Source: Erysipelotrichaceae bacterium
GTDB taxonomy: Bacteria; Bacillota_I; Bacilli_A; Erysipelotrichales; Erysipelotrichaceae
Length of the DNA: 7,952 nt
Assembly (NCBI GenBank): GCA_024709285.1
Contig: JANJWY010000001.1
Span: forward strand, 1-7,952
Direction of reading: 5' to 3'
In this document: piece by piece, positions 1-5,601 of the stretch
How the letters are laid out: the number at the start of each line of letters is the position of its first letter
Position numbering within the stretch: the stretch's first letter is position 1
Translations under genes and position numbers: made by a program
Notes under the pieces: generated by a model
The model's input: only the letters and a program-made list of their open reading frames with translations
Databases searched by the model: none
Told to the model about the DNA's origin: nothing

Positions 1-1
1 T

Positions 2-85
2 GTGGTCGGAGATTTGGATCAGCCGGATACAGGCATCGTCATGACGGTACCAATTGACGGGTTCAAGGGCGTTCAAGGACTTTAG
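2..85 (+). CDS. C-terminal end of a small protein, possibly PII-like regulator (partial)
   Basis: The frame is open from the window edge to TAG at 83-85, giving 27 residues that end in TVPIDGFKGVQGL. The pattern 'LDQPDTGIVMTVPID' resembles the last beta strand of PII-superfamily proteins, where a 'D-x-P-x-x-GI-x-x-T-x-PV-(D/E)' stretch is common. PII proteins are small trimeric regulators that bind effector nucleotides and often control a neighbouring membrane transporter. The stop codon overlaps the ribosome binding site of the antiporter gene 8 bases downstream, so the two are almost certainly co-transcribed and probably translationally coupled. The assignment rests on a short tail only; that this is a real coding end is much surer than its family. 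Confidence 0.5.
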   Translation: MVGDLDQPDTGIVMTVPIDGFKGVQGL

Positions 86-93
86 GAAGCGCT

Positions 94-1266
94 ATGGAAC
101 CATCAATATTTTACTATTTAAGCACGATTCTCGTGTGCGGACTTTTATTTGGCCGATTTGCGAAAATCCTTCATCTGCCCAATGTGACTGGCTATCTGAT
201 TGGCGGATTGTTGATTGGACCTTACATGTTTGGTCTTCTGCCCGAACTCATTGTTGAAGAGATGAGTTTTGTTTCCGAACTGGCACTGGGTTTTATTGCT
301 TTCACCATCGGGAGTGAGTTTAAGTTTAGTTATTTCAAACGTGTCGGAATTACTCCGATAGTCATCGCTGTCATGGAAGCTTTAATCGCTGTCATTCTTG
401 TCTTCTTTGCGCTGATAATTATCGGAGTTGAAATTCCCTTTGCTTTGGTTCTCAGTGCAATTGCGGCAGCTACAGCTCCTGCAGCTACGGTCATGGTCAT
501 CAAACAGTACAAAGCCAAAGGACCGGTCACAGAAACCTTGTTAAGTGTAGTGGCGATTGATGATGCGGTTGCTCTTATTATCTTTGGTTTGAATGTAGCC
601 ATTGCTAAAGCTATGACAACTCCATCTGCATCTTTATTTGAAAGCATTCTAACACCCATTTGGGAAATCGGCATTTCCATCGGACTAGGGATTCTATTTG
701 GTTTTGTGATGACTATATCCATGCGGTTTTTCAAAAGCCGGGCGAATCGCTTCACCGTTGCGGTTGCCGGGATCTTTGTGACAATTACTGCCGCTCAACT
801 TCTTCATGGCTCTTCTTTACTGATGGTCATGGCAATGAGTGCCGCATTTGCCAATTTGTATCGTGATGCAGATTTGATTATGGAATTGTCCGAAAGAGCA
901 ACGCCACCAATCTTTATGATGTTTTTCGTGGTATCTGGAGCTCACCTAAATCTGGCAATATTGCCGACCTTGGGCTGGATTGGTACGATTTACGTTGTGT
1001 TTCGCGTGTTGGGAAAGTGGTCCGGAGCCTATTGGGGAGCTTCGATTATGAAAGCATCGGATTCCGTTAAGAAGTACTTGGGTCCGGCACTTATTCCGCA
1101 AGCGGGGGTCGCCATTGGCTTAACTTTCGTTGCTCAATCCGTAGTACCTCAGTATGCGGGCAGTATCCGTGCTATCATTCTGTGTGCAACACTGATTTAT
1201 GAACTGATAGGTCCGGCAGTTGCGAAGTTATCTTTACAAAAAGCAGGAGAAATCGTTTCTGCATAA
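94..1266 (+). CDS. CPA2-family cation/proton antiporter (KefB/NapA-like membrane domain)
   Basis: The 390-residue, very hydrophobic protein has about a dozen membrane segments and should exchange Na+ or K+ for protons across the cytoplasmic membrane. Family hallmarks are visible: the N-terminal 'GYLIGGLLIGP' block (residues 33-43), the discontinuous-helix segment 'ATAPAATVMV' (126-135), the ion-binding acidic pair in 'AIDDAVAL' (D156, D157), 'FRVLGKWSGA' (303-312) and 'LIPQAGVAIGL' (333-343). The double Asp suggests an electrogenic CPA2 member. The protein stops after the membrane domain: there is no C-terminal RCK/TrkA-N nucleotide-binding domain as in KefB/KefC. The start ATG follows AGGAAG at 84-89, which overlaps the stop of the upstream possible PII-like gene, so the two form an operon and that protein may supply regulation. 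Ion specificity cannot be read from sequence. Confidence 0.9.
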   Translation: MEPSIFYYLSTILVCGLLFGRFAKILHLPNVTGYLIGGLLIGPYMFGLLPELIVEEMSFVSELALGFIAFTIGSEFKFSYFKRVGITPIVIAVMEALIAVILVFFALIIIGVEIPFALVLSAIAAATAPAATVMVIKQYKAKGPVTETLLSVVAIDDAVALIIFGLNVAIAKAMTTPSASLFESILTPIWEIGISIGLGILFGFVMTISMRFFKSRANRFTVAVAGIFVTITAAQLLHGSSLLMVMAMSAAFANLYRDADLIMELSERATPPIFMMFFVVSGAHLNLAILPTLGWIGTIYVVFRVLGKWSGAYWGASIMKASDSVKKYLGPALIPQAGVAIGLTFVAQSVVPQYAGSIRAIILCATLIYELIGPAVAKLSLQKAGEIVSA

Positions 1267-1288
1267 AAAAGAGGACTACTCCTCTTTT
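1267..1288. terminator. Shared hairpin terminator between convergent genes
   Basis: AAAAGAGGA (1267-1275), loop CTAC and TCCTCTTTT (1280-1288) form a 9-bp perfect stem. Read on the minus strand the stem is followed by a run of T, making a good terminator for the peptidase gene. On the plus strand the T run is only the four bases inside the stem, so termination of the antiporter mRNA is weaker. The minus-strand stop codon TAG lies in the loop (1276-1278). Confidence 0.7.
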
Positions 1289-1902
1289 GGATTGACTTTA
1301 TCAGCAAAATATACAAAACCGCCATCGTTGGCAGTGAGATCATACCACTGCTTTAAATCGATGGTTTTCTTTTCGCCATTATCCAAAATCGTGACCATGG
1401 TGTGCTGATCGTCCTTGTTCAGATGACTTTCAATAATCAATGTCCAATGCCATGATTCCAGATTAACAACTTTTCCGTTGTGCAGGTTAAGAAAAGCCAC
1501 CGGACGGTCATGGCTAAGAGCATAGTTTATAAACTCACAGATCTGTTCAAAACTTGGGCGATGTGCTTTTCTGGGCACATTGAGATAGCGATACTCCATG
1601 GCATATTGATTATTGGAAAAACAACGGGCAAGACCGCGGTAGAAAATACTCGTTCTGTTTACTCCACCGATAGTCGGTGTGACGTATTTTCGCACATCTC
1701 TCATCAGTTGAACGTATTCAGCCCGGGTTGAATATTGTTTCTTTAAAATATAGATCACCATGTTGGTTGCAACCGTCGGACCGCATCCGGACAGCTGTTG
1801 CCATTTGGTCGTATACCAGTCTTGATCGCATCCATAGTAAAGTTTCTGGGTTTTTGAGTCCAAGATTTCAAATATCTCCGGATGTTGAAGAGTGAGAGCC
1901 AT
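1276..1902 (-). CDS. C39-like (papain-fold) cysteine peptidase family protein
   Basis: The product is 208 residues from the ATG at 1902. The block 'WQQLSGCGPTVATNM' carries the nucleophile pattern Q-x3-GCGPT of C39-like peptidases (Gln about 35, Cys40). The histidine lies in 'ESWHWTLIIE' (His152) and the Asp/Asn in 'TILDNGE' (D174/N175), giving the expected Cys-His-Asp/Asn order and spacing. No signal peptide or membrane helix is visible, so it seems cytoplasmic, unlike bacteriocin-exporter C39 domains, which are fused to ABC transporters; no transporter or leader peptide is nearby. The start is chosen because GAGGTGAT lies 4 bases upstream; an in-frame GTG three codons earlier sits inside that site. 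It has its own promoter and a terminator shared with the antiporter. Substrate unknown. It could also be a transglutaminase-like or non-peptidase member of the fold. Confidence 0.72.
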   Translation of the reverse strand: MALTLQHPEIFEILDSKTQKLYYGCDQDWYTTKWQQLSGCGPTVATNMVIYILKKQYSTRAEYVQLMRDVRKYVTPTIGGVNRTSIFYRGLARCFSNNQYAMEYRYLNVPRKAHRPSFEQICEFINYALSHDRPVAFLNLHNGKVVNLESWHWTLIIESHLNKDDQHTMVTILDNGEKKTIDLKQWYDLTANDGGFVYFADKVNPKEE

Positions 1903-1906
1903 GATA

Positions 1907-1914
1907 ATCACCTC
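1907..1914 (-). promoter_or_regulatory. Ribosome binding site deciding the peptidase start
   Basis: On the minus strand GAGGTGAT precedes ATG 1902 with 4 intervening bases after the full match (8 after GAGG). The alternative GTG start (1909-1911) is part of this motif and so cannot use it. Confidence 0.75.
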
Positions 1915-1921
1915 AAAATGA

Positions 1922-1950
1922 ATTATGTTTGATTACTGCAAAAATTGCAA
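1922..1950 (-). promoter_or_regulatory. Sigma-A-like promoter for the peptidase gene
   Basis: On the minus strand TTGCAA (1945-1950), 17 bases, then CATAAT (1922-1927). It lies downstream of the terminator of the CvpA gene, which supports an independent transcript for the peptidase. Confidence 0.5.
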
Positions 1951-1962
1951 ATATTTCGACTT

Positions 1963-1981
1963 AAAAAGGTCCGAAGACCTT
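1963..1981 (-). terminator. Intrinsic terminator with UUCG tetraloop after the CvpA gene
   Basis: On the minus strand AAGGTC-TTCG-GACCTT followed by TTT forms a 6-bp perfect stem closed by a C(UUCG)G tetraloop and a five-T tract. It begins within the TAA stop codon of the CvpA-family gene. Confidence 0.85.
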
Positions 1982-2792
1982 AGTTGCCATATTCATTCAT
2001 GATTTCTTCAATCTCTTCTTCACTTAAACCGACTTCACGCAACATATTGCGAATATCTTCCTCAGTGTACCCTTTGGACATGATCCAAACTTTTACTTTA
2101 CTCATATCGTCTTGCGTCACTTCAACACCGGTATAGGCCTTCGCCAGTATCGTTGCAATTTCTTCCGGAATGCCCATGCGAAGCAGAACATCAATAAGAG
2201 ATTCTGTATCATCTTCATTCAGTTCTTCACCCTCAACGATTTTCTTTAATAGTCCGTCGGGATCAACGGAACTGACGATCGACTGTGAGACATCATCCCC
2301 TATCGGAGATAAAGGTGACAACAATGAGGATGTTACGATATCTTTGCCATTGGCAAATACAGGCAATGACAGAATGGAGACAATCAATATTCCGATGACA
2401 ATCGGAACGACAATGGATAAAGCAACTCCGCCATACCGATCGACGTTTTTATTCCAAGGCGTTTTTATATGTTTGAACGCGATGATACGGACAATACCTA
2501 CCAGAATCATCAAGACAATAAACAGCACAATAATCCAGACTGTACTGTTCAAAAGAGTTCGGACGATATTGGAAATTACAGTCATTTCACCTAAGTTCAA
2601 ATCGCCGACAAGATTGACACTTTTGGCAAACAACGGACCCAAAAGTGTGGACAGCCAAGCGATAATGAACATCGAAATGACATCAAGACTTTGTTTGAAC
2701 AGTCCTCTGAAATAACCATATACACCAAAACCAACGAGCAGAATAACAAATGTAACATTAAGAACAGTAATATAGGACTCTGATACTTGCAT
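1980..2792 (-). CDS. CvpA-family membrane protein with acidic repeat tail
   Basis: The product is 270 residues from ATG 2792. The first ~145 residues hold about four membrane segments (roughly 8-27, 38-55, 80-106, 123-145). 'GVYGYFRGLFKQSLDVIS' after the first helix and 'VDRYGGVALSIVVP' (D118, G121, G122) before the last are typical of the CvpA/YkwD-neighbour colicin V production family, whose biochemical role is poorly known (membrane and envelope homeostasis). Residues ~150-270 form an acidic, helical, probably cytosolic extension absent from minimal CvpA proteins of about 160-180 residues. It contains three similar units: GIPEEIATIL (207-216), GYTEEDIRNML (241-251) and GLSEEEIEEIM (255-265). 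The ATG is preferred since AAGGGGA lies 4 bases upstream; a GTG at 2805-2807, overlapping the upstream stop as GTGA, is an alternative adding five residues. Co-transcribed with the FAD oxidoreductase. Confidence 0.78.
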   Translation of the reverse strand: MQVSESYITVLNVTFVILLVGFGVYGYFRGLFKQSLDVISMFIIAWLSTLLGPLFAKSVNLVGDLNLGEMTVISNIVRTLLNSTVWIIVLFIVLMILVGIVRIIAFKHIKTPWNKNVDRYGGVALSIVVPIVIGILIVSILSLPVFANGKDIVTSSLLSPLSPIGDDVSQSIVSSVDPDGLLKKIVEGEELNEDDTESLIDVLLRMGIPEEIATILAKAYTGVEVTQDDMSKVKVWIMSKGYTEEDIRNMLREVGLSEEEIEEIMNEYGN

Positions 2793-2803
2793 GGTTTCCC
2801 CTT

Positions 2804-3850
2804 TCACTCCACTATTTCGATGGAGTCGATTTTACTGATCATCACCAGCTTCCGCAAAAGCGGAGTATATAGTATGATACTCTTACATTGTTTTAAAAGT
2901 ATCTTAACTTTCAGTTTTCTGCAATTCGACCGATAACTTTTGATGATGTCTTTATTCTTCATTGCCCTCGCCAACGCCAACGCACTGTCCATCGCATAGC
3001 TGATGCCTTCTAGTGAGCTGGGACTGATGAATCCGGCGGCTTCACCAATCAAGAATATATTGTCCGTTCCGCATTCGATTTCCCGTATGGATCGTGGCGA
3101 ATTAACCAGACAAGCTTCGGTTACAAGCGGAGCGTCACAGTCAAAGCCATACAAACGGCTGCGCTCTTTCAACATCTCAAAATTCTTGCGACTGTCCGAA
3201 AGAGGAAGTGCTGCTCCGAATATGAGTTCACCGTCTTTGATTAATCCCCACCCATAACTGTCGGTTAATGTGTGATCAAATAACGATGCATACAGCGGTT
3301 TTGTTTCAGAAGCATTGAAGAACTGTTGAATGGCCATGTACTGACGGATTTTTCGTTTGAAAAATGTTTTTCTCACGATGGAATCCGCTCCATCGGCACC
3401 GACGATCATTCGTGTCTCTTCGATGTGAACCGTGCCTTCCCGCACAAAACTGACCCTGTATCCATGCTTTGATTTTTCAATCTTTTGGACACGGGCATTA
3501 TCAATTACATCTGCACCCTTAACAAGTGACAACAACCAACTGTCAAACCGGTGGCGGTTCACATTGAGATAGAATCGCTGATAATGGGTGACCCGTCTGG
3601 CTTGAAGATCGATCGTTTTAACGGCGAAGAGTTGAGGATTAGCCAAAACTTCGGTGGGTATTTCAAGTTGGAAACGCGCCAATGCCCGTTGAGCATCCGG
3701 AGCAATCAATCCGCCGCAAGGTTTTTTGAAAGTTGTTTTACTTTCATCGCTGCTTTTCTTATCAATCAACAGAACATTATGATTTTGTCCTATCAATCTA
3801 GCCAGGGTTGCTCCTGCCGGTCCACCCCCGATAATGATTACATCTCTCAT
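2804..3850 (-). CDS. FAD-dependent oxidoreductase, geranylgeranyl-reductase-like family
   Basis: The product is 348 residues. The N-terminal Rossmann motif 'VIIIGGGPAGATLA' (4-17) ends in the ribose-binding acid D30. 'KKPCGGLIAPDA' (42-53) carries the PCGG motif typical of geranylgeranyl-reductase/FixC-like flavoproteins. 'NRHRFDSWLL' (98-107), the GD-like motif 'VGADGADSIVR' (150-160) and the second FAD motif 'IGEAAGFISPSSLEGISYA' (268-286) complete the p-hydroxybenzoate-hydroxylase-type fold. Such enzymes reduce isoprenoid double bonds or act on other hydrophobic substrates; the substrate here cannot be told. No ferredoxin or prenyltransferase gene is adjacent. The start is taken at ATG 3850, 6 bases after AGAGGA; an in-frame ATG 18 codons earlier lies inside the upstream terminator. 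The TGA stop overlaps a possible GTG start of the CvpA gene (GTGA), pointing to translational coupling. Confidence 0.83.
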   Translation of the reverse strand: MRDVIIIGGGPAGATLARLIGQNHNVLLIDKKSSDESKTTFKKPCGGLIAPDAQRALARFQLEIPTEVLANPQLFAVKTIDLQARRVTHYQRFYLNVNRHRFDSWLLSLVKGADVIDNARVQKIEKSKHGYRVSFVREGTVHIEETRMIVGADGADSIVRKTFFKRKIRQYMAIQQFFNASETKPLYASLFDHTLTDSYGWGLIKDGELIFGAALPLSDSRKNFEMLKERSRLYGFDCDAPLVTEACLVNSPRSIREIECGTDNIFLIGEAAGFISPSSLEGISYAMDSALALARAMKNKDIIKSYRSNCRKLKVKILLKQCKSIILYTPLLRKLVMISKIDSIEIVE

Positions 3851-3856
3851 ATTAGT

Positions 3857-3862
3857 TCCTCT
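3857..3862 (-). promoter_or_regulatory. Ribosome binding site deciding the oxidoreductase start
   Basis: AGAGGA on the minus strand, 6 bases before ATG 3850. It rules in favour of the start directly before the Rossmann motif over the longer reading beginning at 3904. Confidence 0.8.
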
Positions 3863-3869
3863 GATTGAA

Positions 3870-3878
3870 ATTGTATCA
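3870..3878 (-). promoter_or_regulatory. Possible extended -10 promoter for the oxidoreductase-CvpA operon
   Basis: On the minus strand TGATACAAT fits an extended -10 (TG-n-TACAAT). At the -35 distance there is only the T tract of the preceding terminator, so the terminator tail and promoter would overlap. No better promoter is visible in the 42 bases between the terminator and the start codon. Confidence 0.4.
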
Positions 3879-3891
3879 CGATTGAGTCCAT

Positions 3892-3920
3892 AAAAAAAGC
3901 GCATCCGTGAGGATACGCTT
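3892..3920 (-). terminator. Intrinsic terminator of the lipoprotein operon
   Basis: On the minus strand AAGCGTATCC, loop TCAC, GGATGCGCTT form a 10-bp stem with one T-G wobble, followed by a T tract. It lies 7 bases after the rhodanese lipoprotein stop codon. Confidence 0.88.
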
Positions 3921-3927
3921 ATGAGAA

Positions 3928-4620
3928 TTATTTTCTGGTTGCGCCTTCTAACGAGTAAACTGCTTCAACGCGGAACTCGCCGGAATCGGTAATCATCTTA
4001 GCATATTTGCTATCTGTGTATTGACCAACACCGCCAACATTGTAAATTTTGCTCATGTCATAACCATTTGCGGCAAGAATTTGCATCATTTGAACAACAC
4101 GTCCGCCGGATTGGCACATCAAGAAAATCGTCTTGTCTTTCGGGAAAATAGCATTCAAGATCGCAACTGATTCATTGTATACAGCTACCGGTTCAGTAGG
4201 AGAGCCGCCAAACAGTTGAACCATAGTTGCATCTGTGTTAGCTGTTGCGTTAAAAATGTAGGCAAAATACGGAACAACTTCGAAATTTTTGAAGTGTTTC
4301 TGAGCATAATCTTTGTAATCTCTCAAATCGATATAAATTACATCATCTCTGTTTAAGAATTTTTCCAGATTTGCAACACCGACACCTGAACAAGCAGCCG
4401 CATAAGAATCAGCAGCACAATTAACTTCTGCAGCACCTTGGCTCGGTGTGTATTTCTTTGTCAAATCACGAGCAGCCGGCAGTTCTTCTTGAAATACATA
4501 ACCATTTTCAGCCGGATTTTTAACCCAACCTTCAGCAACTAATTCTTCATCTGTCTTAGCTTTTGCACATCCTACCAATGCCAATGAAGCCAATGCAATA
4601 ATTAATAATTTTTTCAACAT
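3928..4620 (-). CDS. Rhodanese-domain lipoprotein with intact catalytic loop
   Basis: The product is 230 residues. The start at ATG 4620 follows GAGGGAG and begins a short signal peptide, 'MLKKLLIIALASLALVGC', with lipidated Cys18 (LVGC lipobox). The mature protein should sit on the outer face of the membrane. Residues ~83-200 form a rhodanese domain: 'VIYIDLRDYKDY' (94-105, with the D-x-R motif D98/R100), then the active loop 'CQSGGR' (169-174), with Cys169 as persulfide-forming nucleophile and Arg174, then 'GYDMSKIYNVGGV' (186-198). Rhodaneses carry sulfane sulfur on the loop Cys. Two extra cysteines, C68 and C77, precede the domain and could form a disulfide. It is the second gene of an operon, 22 bases after the CxC lipoprotein, and is closed by a strong terminator. 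A degenerate paralogue is encoded divergently at 5602. Donor and acceptor are unknown. Confidence 0.87.
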   Translation of the reverse strand: MLKKLLIIALASLALVGCAKAKTDEELVAEGWVKNPAENGYVFQEELPAARDLTKKYTPSQGAAEVNCAADSYAAACSGVGVANLEKFLNRDDVIYIDLRDYKDYAQKHFKNFEVVPYFAYIFNATANTDATMVQLFGGSPTEPVAVYNESVAILNAIFPKDKTIFLMCQSGGRVVQMMQILAANGYDMSKIYNVGGVGQYTDSKYAKMITDSGEFRVEAVYSLEGATRK

Positions 4621-4642
4621 TTTTTTCTCCCTCAGTTGTTGA

Positions 4643-5350
4643 TTAATCAAAGAATTCATCTTCTAAGTGATACGTCATCAAGGCATTCAACATACGAATG
4701 ATGTTATTGGTCGAAACCGATGATCCTGTAAACGTATCTAATTCAAAATCTGCTCTTCCTTCTCCGGTTTTGTATTCTGTTAGGTCAATATCATCCATGG
4801 TGTTCAACGTTTTAATATACGCATTCGTTTTATTTACGAAGTAAGGTATATATTCACTTTTAAACGTTCCATATCCAATACCTGCCGGTGTTGGGTTACT
4901 GTCACCCCAGAATCCGCCTAAATATTCTCCCCCTGGATCTCTGTCAAAAGAGAGGTATCTGACAACTACATCATCCGCATTTTTAGATTCTGGCATTGTC
5001 AGTTCTACATAAGCGGTTTGCCAATAGTTAACTGACGCAGCACGGCATGTACATGATAAGTACGTTATCTGATACTTAATGTAATCGCGTGCTTTGTACT
5101 TAAAGTTAACAAAAGCAAAAAACTTCGATTCATTTCTCGGACCGTCAATATGAGCAATAGGAATGATAGCAATCGCATTTGCTATGGATCCCGGACCCAT
5201 ATCAGCGCTGTTATTCAGAAATTCATTTATAACTTCTAATGTCAGCTCTTCGTCCTGGTTGTTGTTATCATCGTTATTAGCCGCCGGTGTACATCCGAAG
5301 ATGCTCAGCATGAGGACTAACACAACAATTAACTTTGTGAACTTTTTCAT
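4643..5350 (-). CDS. Lipoprotein with CxC pair and FMN-binding-like C-terminal motif
   Basis: The product is 235 residues. The ATG at 5350 follows GGAGGG by 7 bases and starts a signal peptide, 'MKKFTKLIVVLVLMLSIFGC', with lipidated Cys20, then a low-complexity Asn/Asp linker (25-34). I do not recognise the whole protein. In the mature part only two cysteines occur, close together in 'YLSCTCRAASVNYW' (C100, C102). Near the C-terminus, 'DTFTGSSVSTNNIIRMLNAL' (205-224) looks like the conserved end of FMN_bind domains, where D-x-x-(S/T)-G-A-T is the site flavinylated by ApbE; here Ser210 and Ser211 replace A-T. The middle is rich in aromatic residues and Gly ('GGEYLGGFWGDSNP', 140-153). It is first in the operon with the rhodanese lipoprotein, with its own strong promoter. 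Signal peptide and lipidation are secure; the flavin assignment is tentative. Confidence 0.8.
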   Translation of the reverse strand: MKKFTKLIVVLVLMLSIFGCTPAANNDDNNNQDEELTLEVINEFLNNSADMGPGSIANAIAIIPIAHIDGPRNESKFFAFVNFKYKARDYIKYQITYLSCTCRAASVNYWQTAYVELTMPESKNADDVVVRYLSFDRDPGGEYLGGFWGDSNPTPAGIGYGTFKSEYIPYFVNKTNAYIKTLNTMDDIDLTEYKTGEGRADFELDTFTGSSVSTNNIIRMLNALMTYHLEDEFFD

Positions 5351-5369
5351 TTGTTTCCCTCCAATTTTT

Positions 5370-5398
5370 ATTATATAATTATAAATAATATTTCTCAA
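5370..5398 (-). promoter_or_regulatory. Promoter of the lipoprotein operon
   Basis: On the minus strand TTGAGA (5393-5398), 17 bases, TATAAT (5370-5375). The predicted transcript would start near 5363, leaving a very short leader before the GGAGGG site. Surrounding sequence is A/T rich, so other -10 matches exist, but this pair has ideal spacing. Confidence 0.75.
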
Positions 5399-5424
5399 TA
5401 GTCTTCACGACAAATTTGAATAAT

Positions 5425-5444
5425 TTATCACAAGTTTGTGATAA
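5425..5444. promoter_or_regulatory. Perfect 20-bp palindrome, probable regulator binding site
   Basis: TTATCACAA, spacer GT, TTGTGATAA: a perfect 9-bp inverted repeat between the divergent lipoprotein genes. It has no T tract and lies upstream of both genes, so it is not a terminator. Its centre is about 71 bases upstream of the predicted start of the minus-strand operon, a position suited to an activator, and about 140 bases upstream of the plus-strand start. A third copy of the half-site, ATCACAAA, lies at 5456-5463. The half-site contains TGTGA as in CRP-type sites, but spacing and orientation do not fit CRP, FNR or Rex consensus sites. Confidence 0.55.
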
Positions 5445-5538
5445 CGCTTACATAAATCACAAAAGCCAGTAAATAGTGCATTTTTTGAGTGTTATTGATT
5501 CTTCGTTTATGGATTTTCTGTCTTGCTCCAGGTACGAT

Positions 5539-5567
5539 TTGACATATCGTGCTTACGCTTATATTAT
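5539..5567 (+). promoter_or_regulatory. Promoter of the second rhodanese-fold lipoprotein
   Basis: TTGACA (5539-5544), 17 bases, TATTAT (5562-5567). The -35 is a perfect match to consensus. The transcript should start near 5574, 17 bases before the GGAGGT ribosome binding site at 5591-5596. This places the promoter inside the longer open frame beginning at 5476 and so argues against that earlier start. Confidence 0.78.
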
Positions 5568-5590
5568 AAAGACAATAGATGATTATTCTT

Positions 5591-5596
5591 GGAGGT
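5591..5596 (+). promoter_or_regulatory. Ribosome binding site deciding the pseudo-rhodanese start
   Basis: GGAGGT, 5 bases before ATG 5602. It fixes the start at the signal peptide and rejects the 42-codon in-frame upstream extension. Confidence 0.85.
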
Positions 5597-5601
5597 CACC
5601 T

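Noticed and set aside
330..755. 141-codon open frame on the minus strand inside the antiporter gene
   Set aside because: It is antisense to a clearly conserved membrane protein, has no ribosome binding site of note and a low-complexity product; it is a shadow.
2170..2715. 181-codon open frame on the plus strand antisense to the CvpA-family gene
   Set aside because: Product is Ser/Thr/Ile-rich with no domain, and it mirrors the hydrophobic codons of the real gene; no ribosome binding site.
3551..3868. 105-codon plus-strand frame antisense to the oxidoreductase
   Set aside because: It covers the Rossmann motif region of the real gene in reverse and has no supporting start signals.
3851..3904. 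18-codon N-terminal extension of the oxidoreductase
   Set aside because: It starts inside a terminator hairpin, spans the likely promoter and the AGAGGA site, and would put residues before a Rossmann motif that normally lies at the N-terminus.
4621..4659. 13-codon extension of the active rhodanese lipoprotein
   Set aside because: It overlaps the end of the upstream gene and the GAGGGAG site, and would place extra residues before a perfect short lipoprotein signal peptide.
5425..5463. CRP, FNR, Rex or DnaA-box identity for the palindrome
   Set aside because: TGTGA half-sites are present, but the inner pair is everted with a 4-base gap and the other pair is 15 bases apart, not 6; FNR and Rex patterns do not match, and TTATCACAA is not the DnaA box TTATCCACA.
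5476..5601. 42-codon N-terminal extension of the second rhodanese-fold lipoprotein
   Set aside because: It would bury the signal peptide and contains the TTGACA/TATTAT promoter and GGAGGT site.
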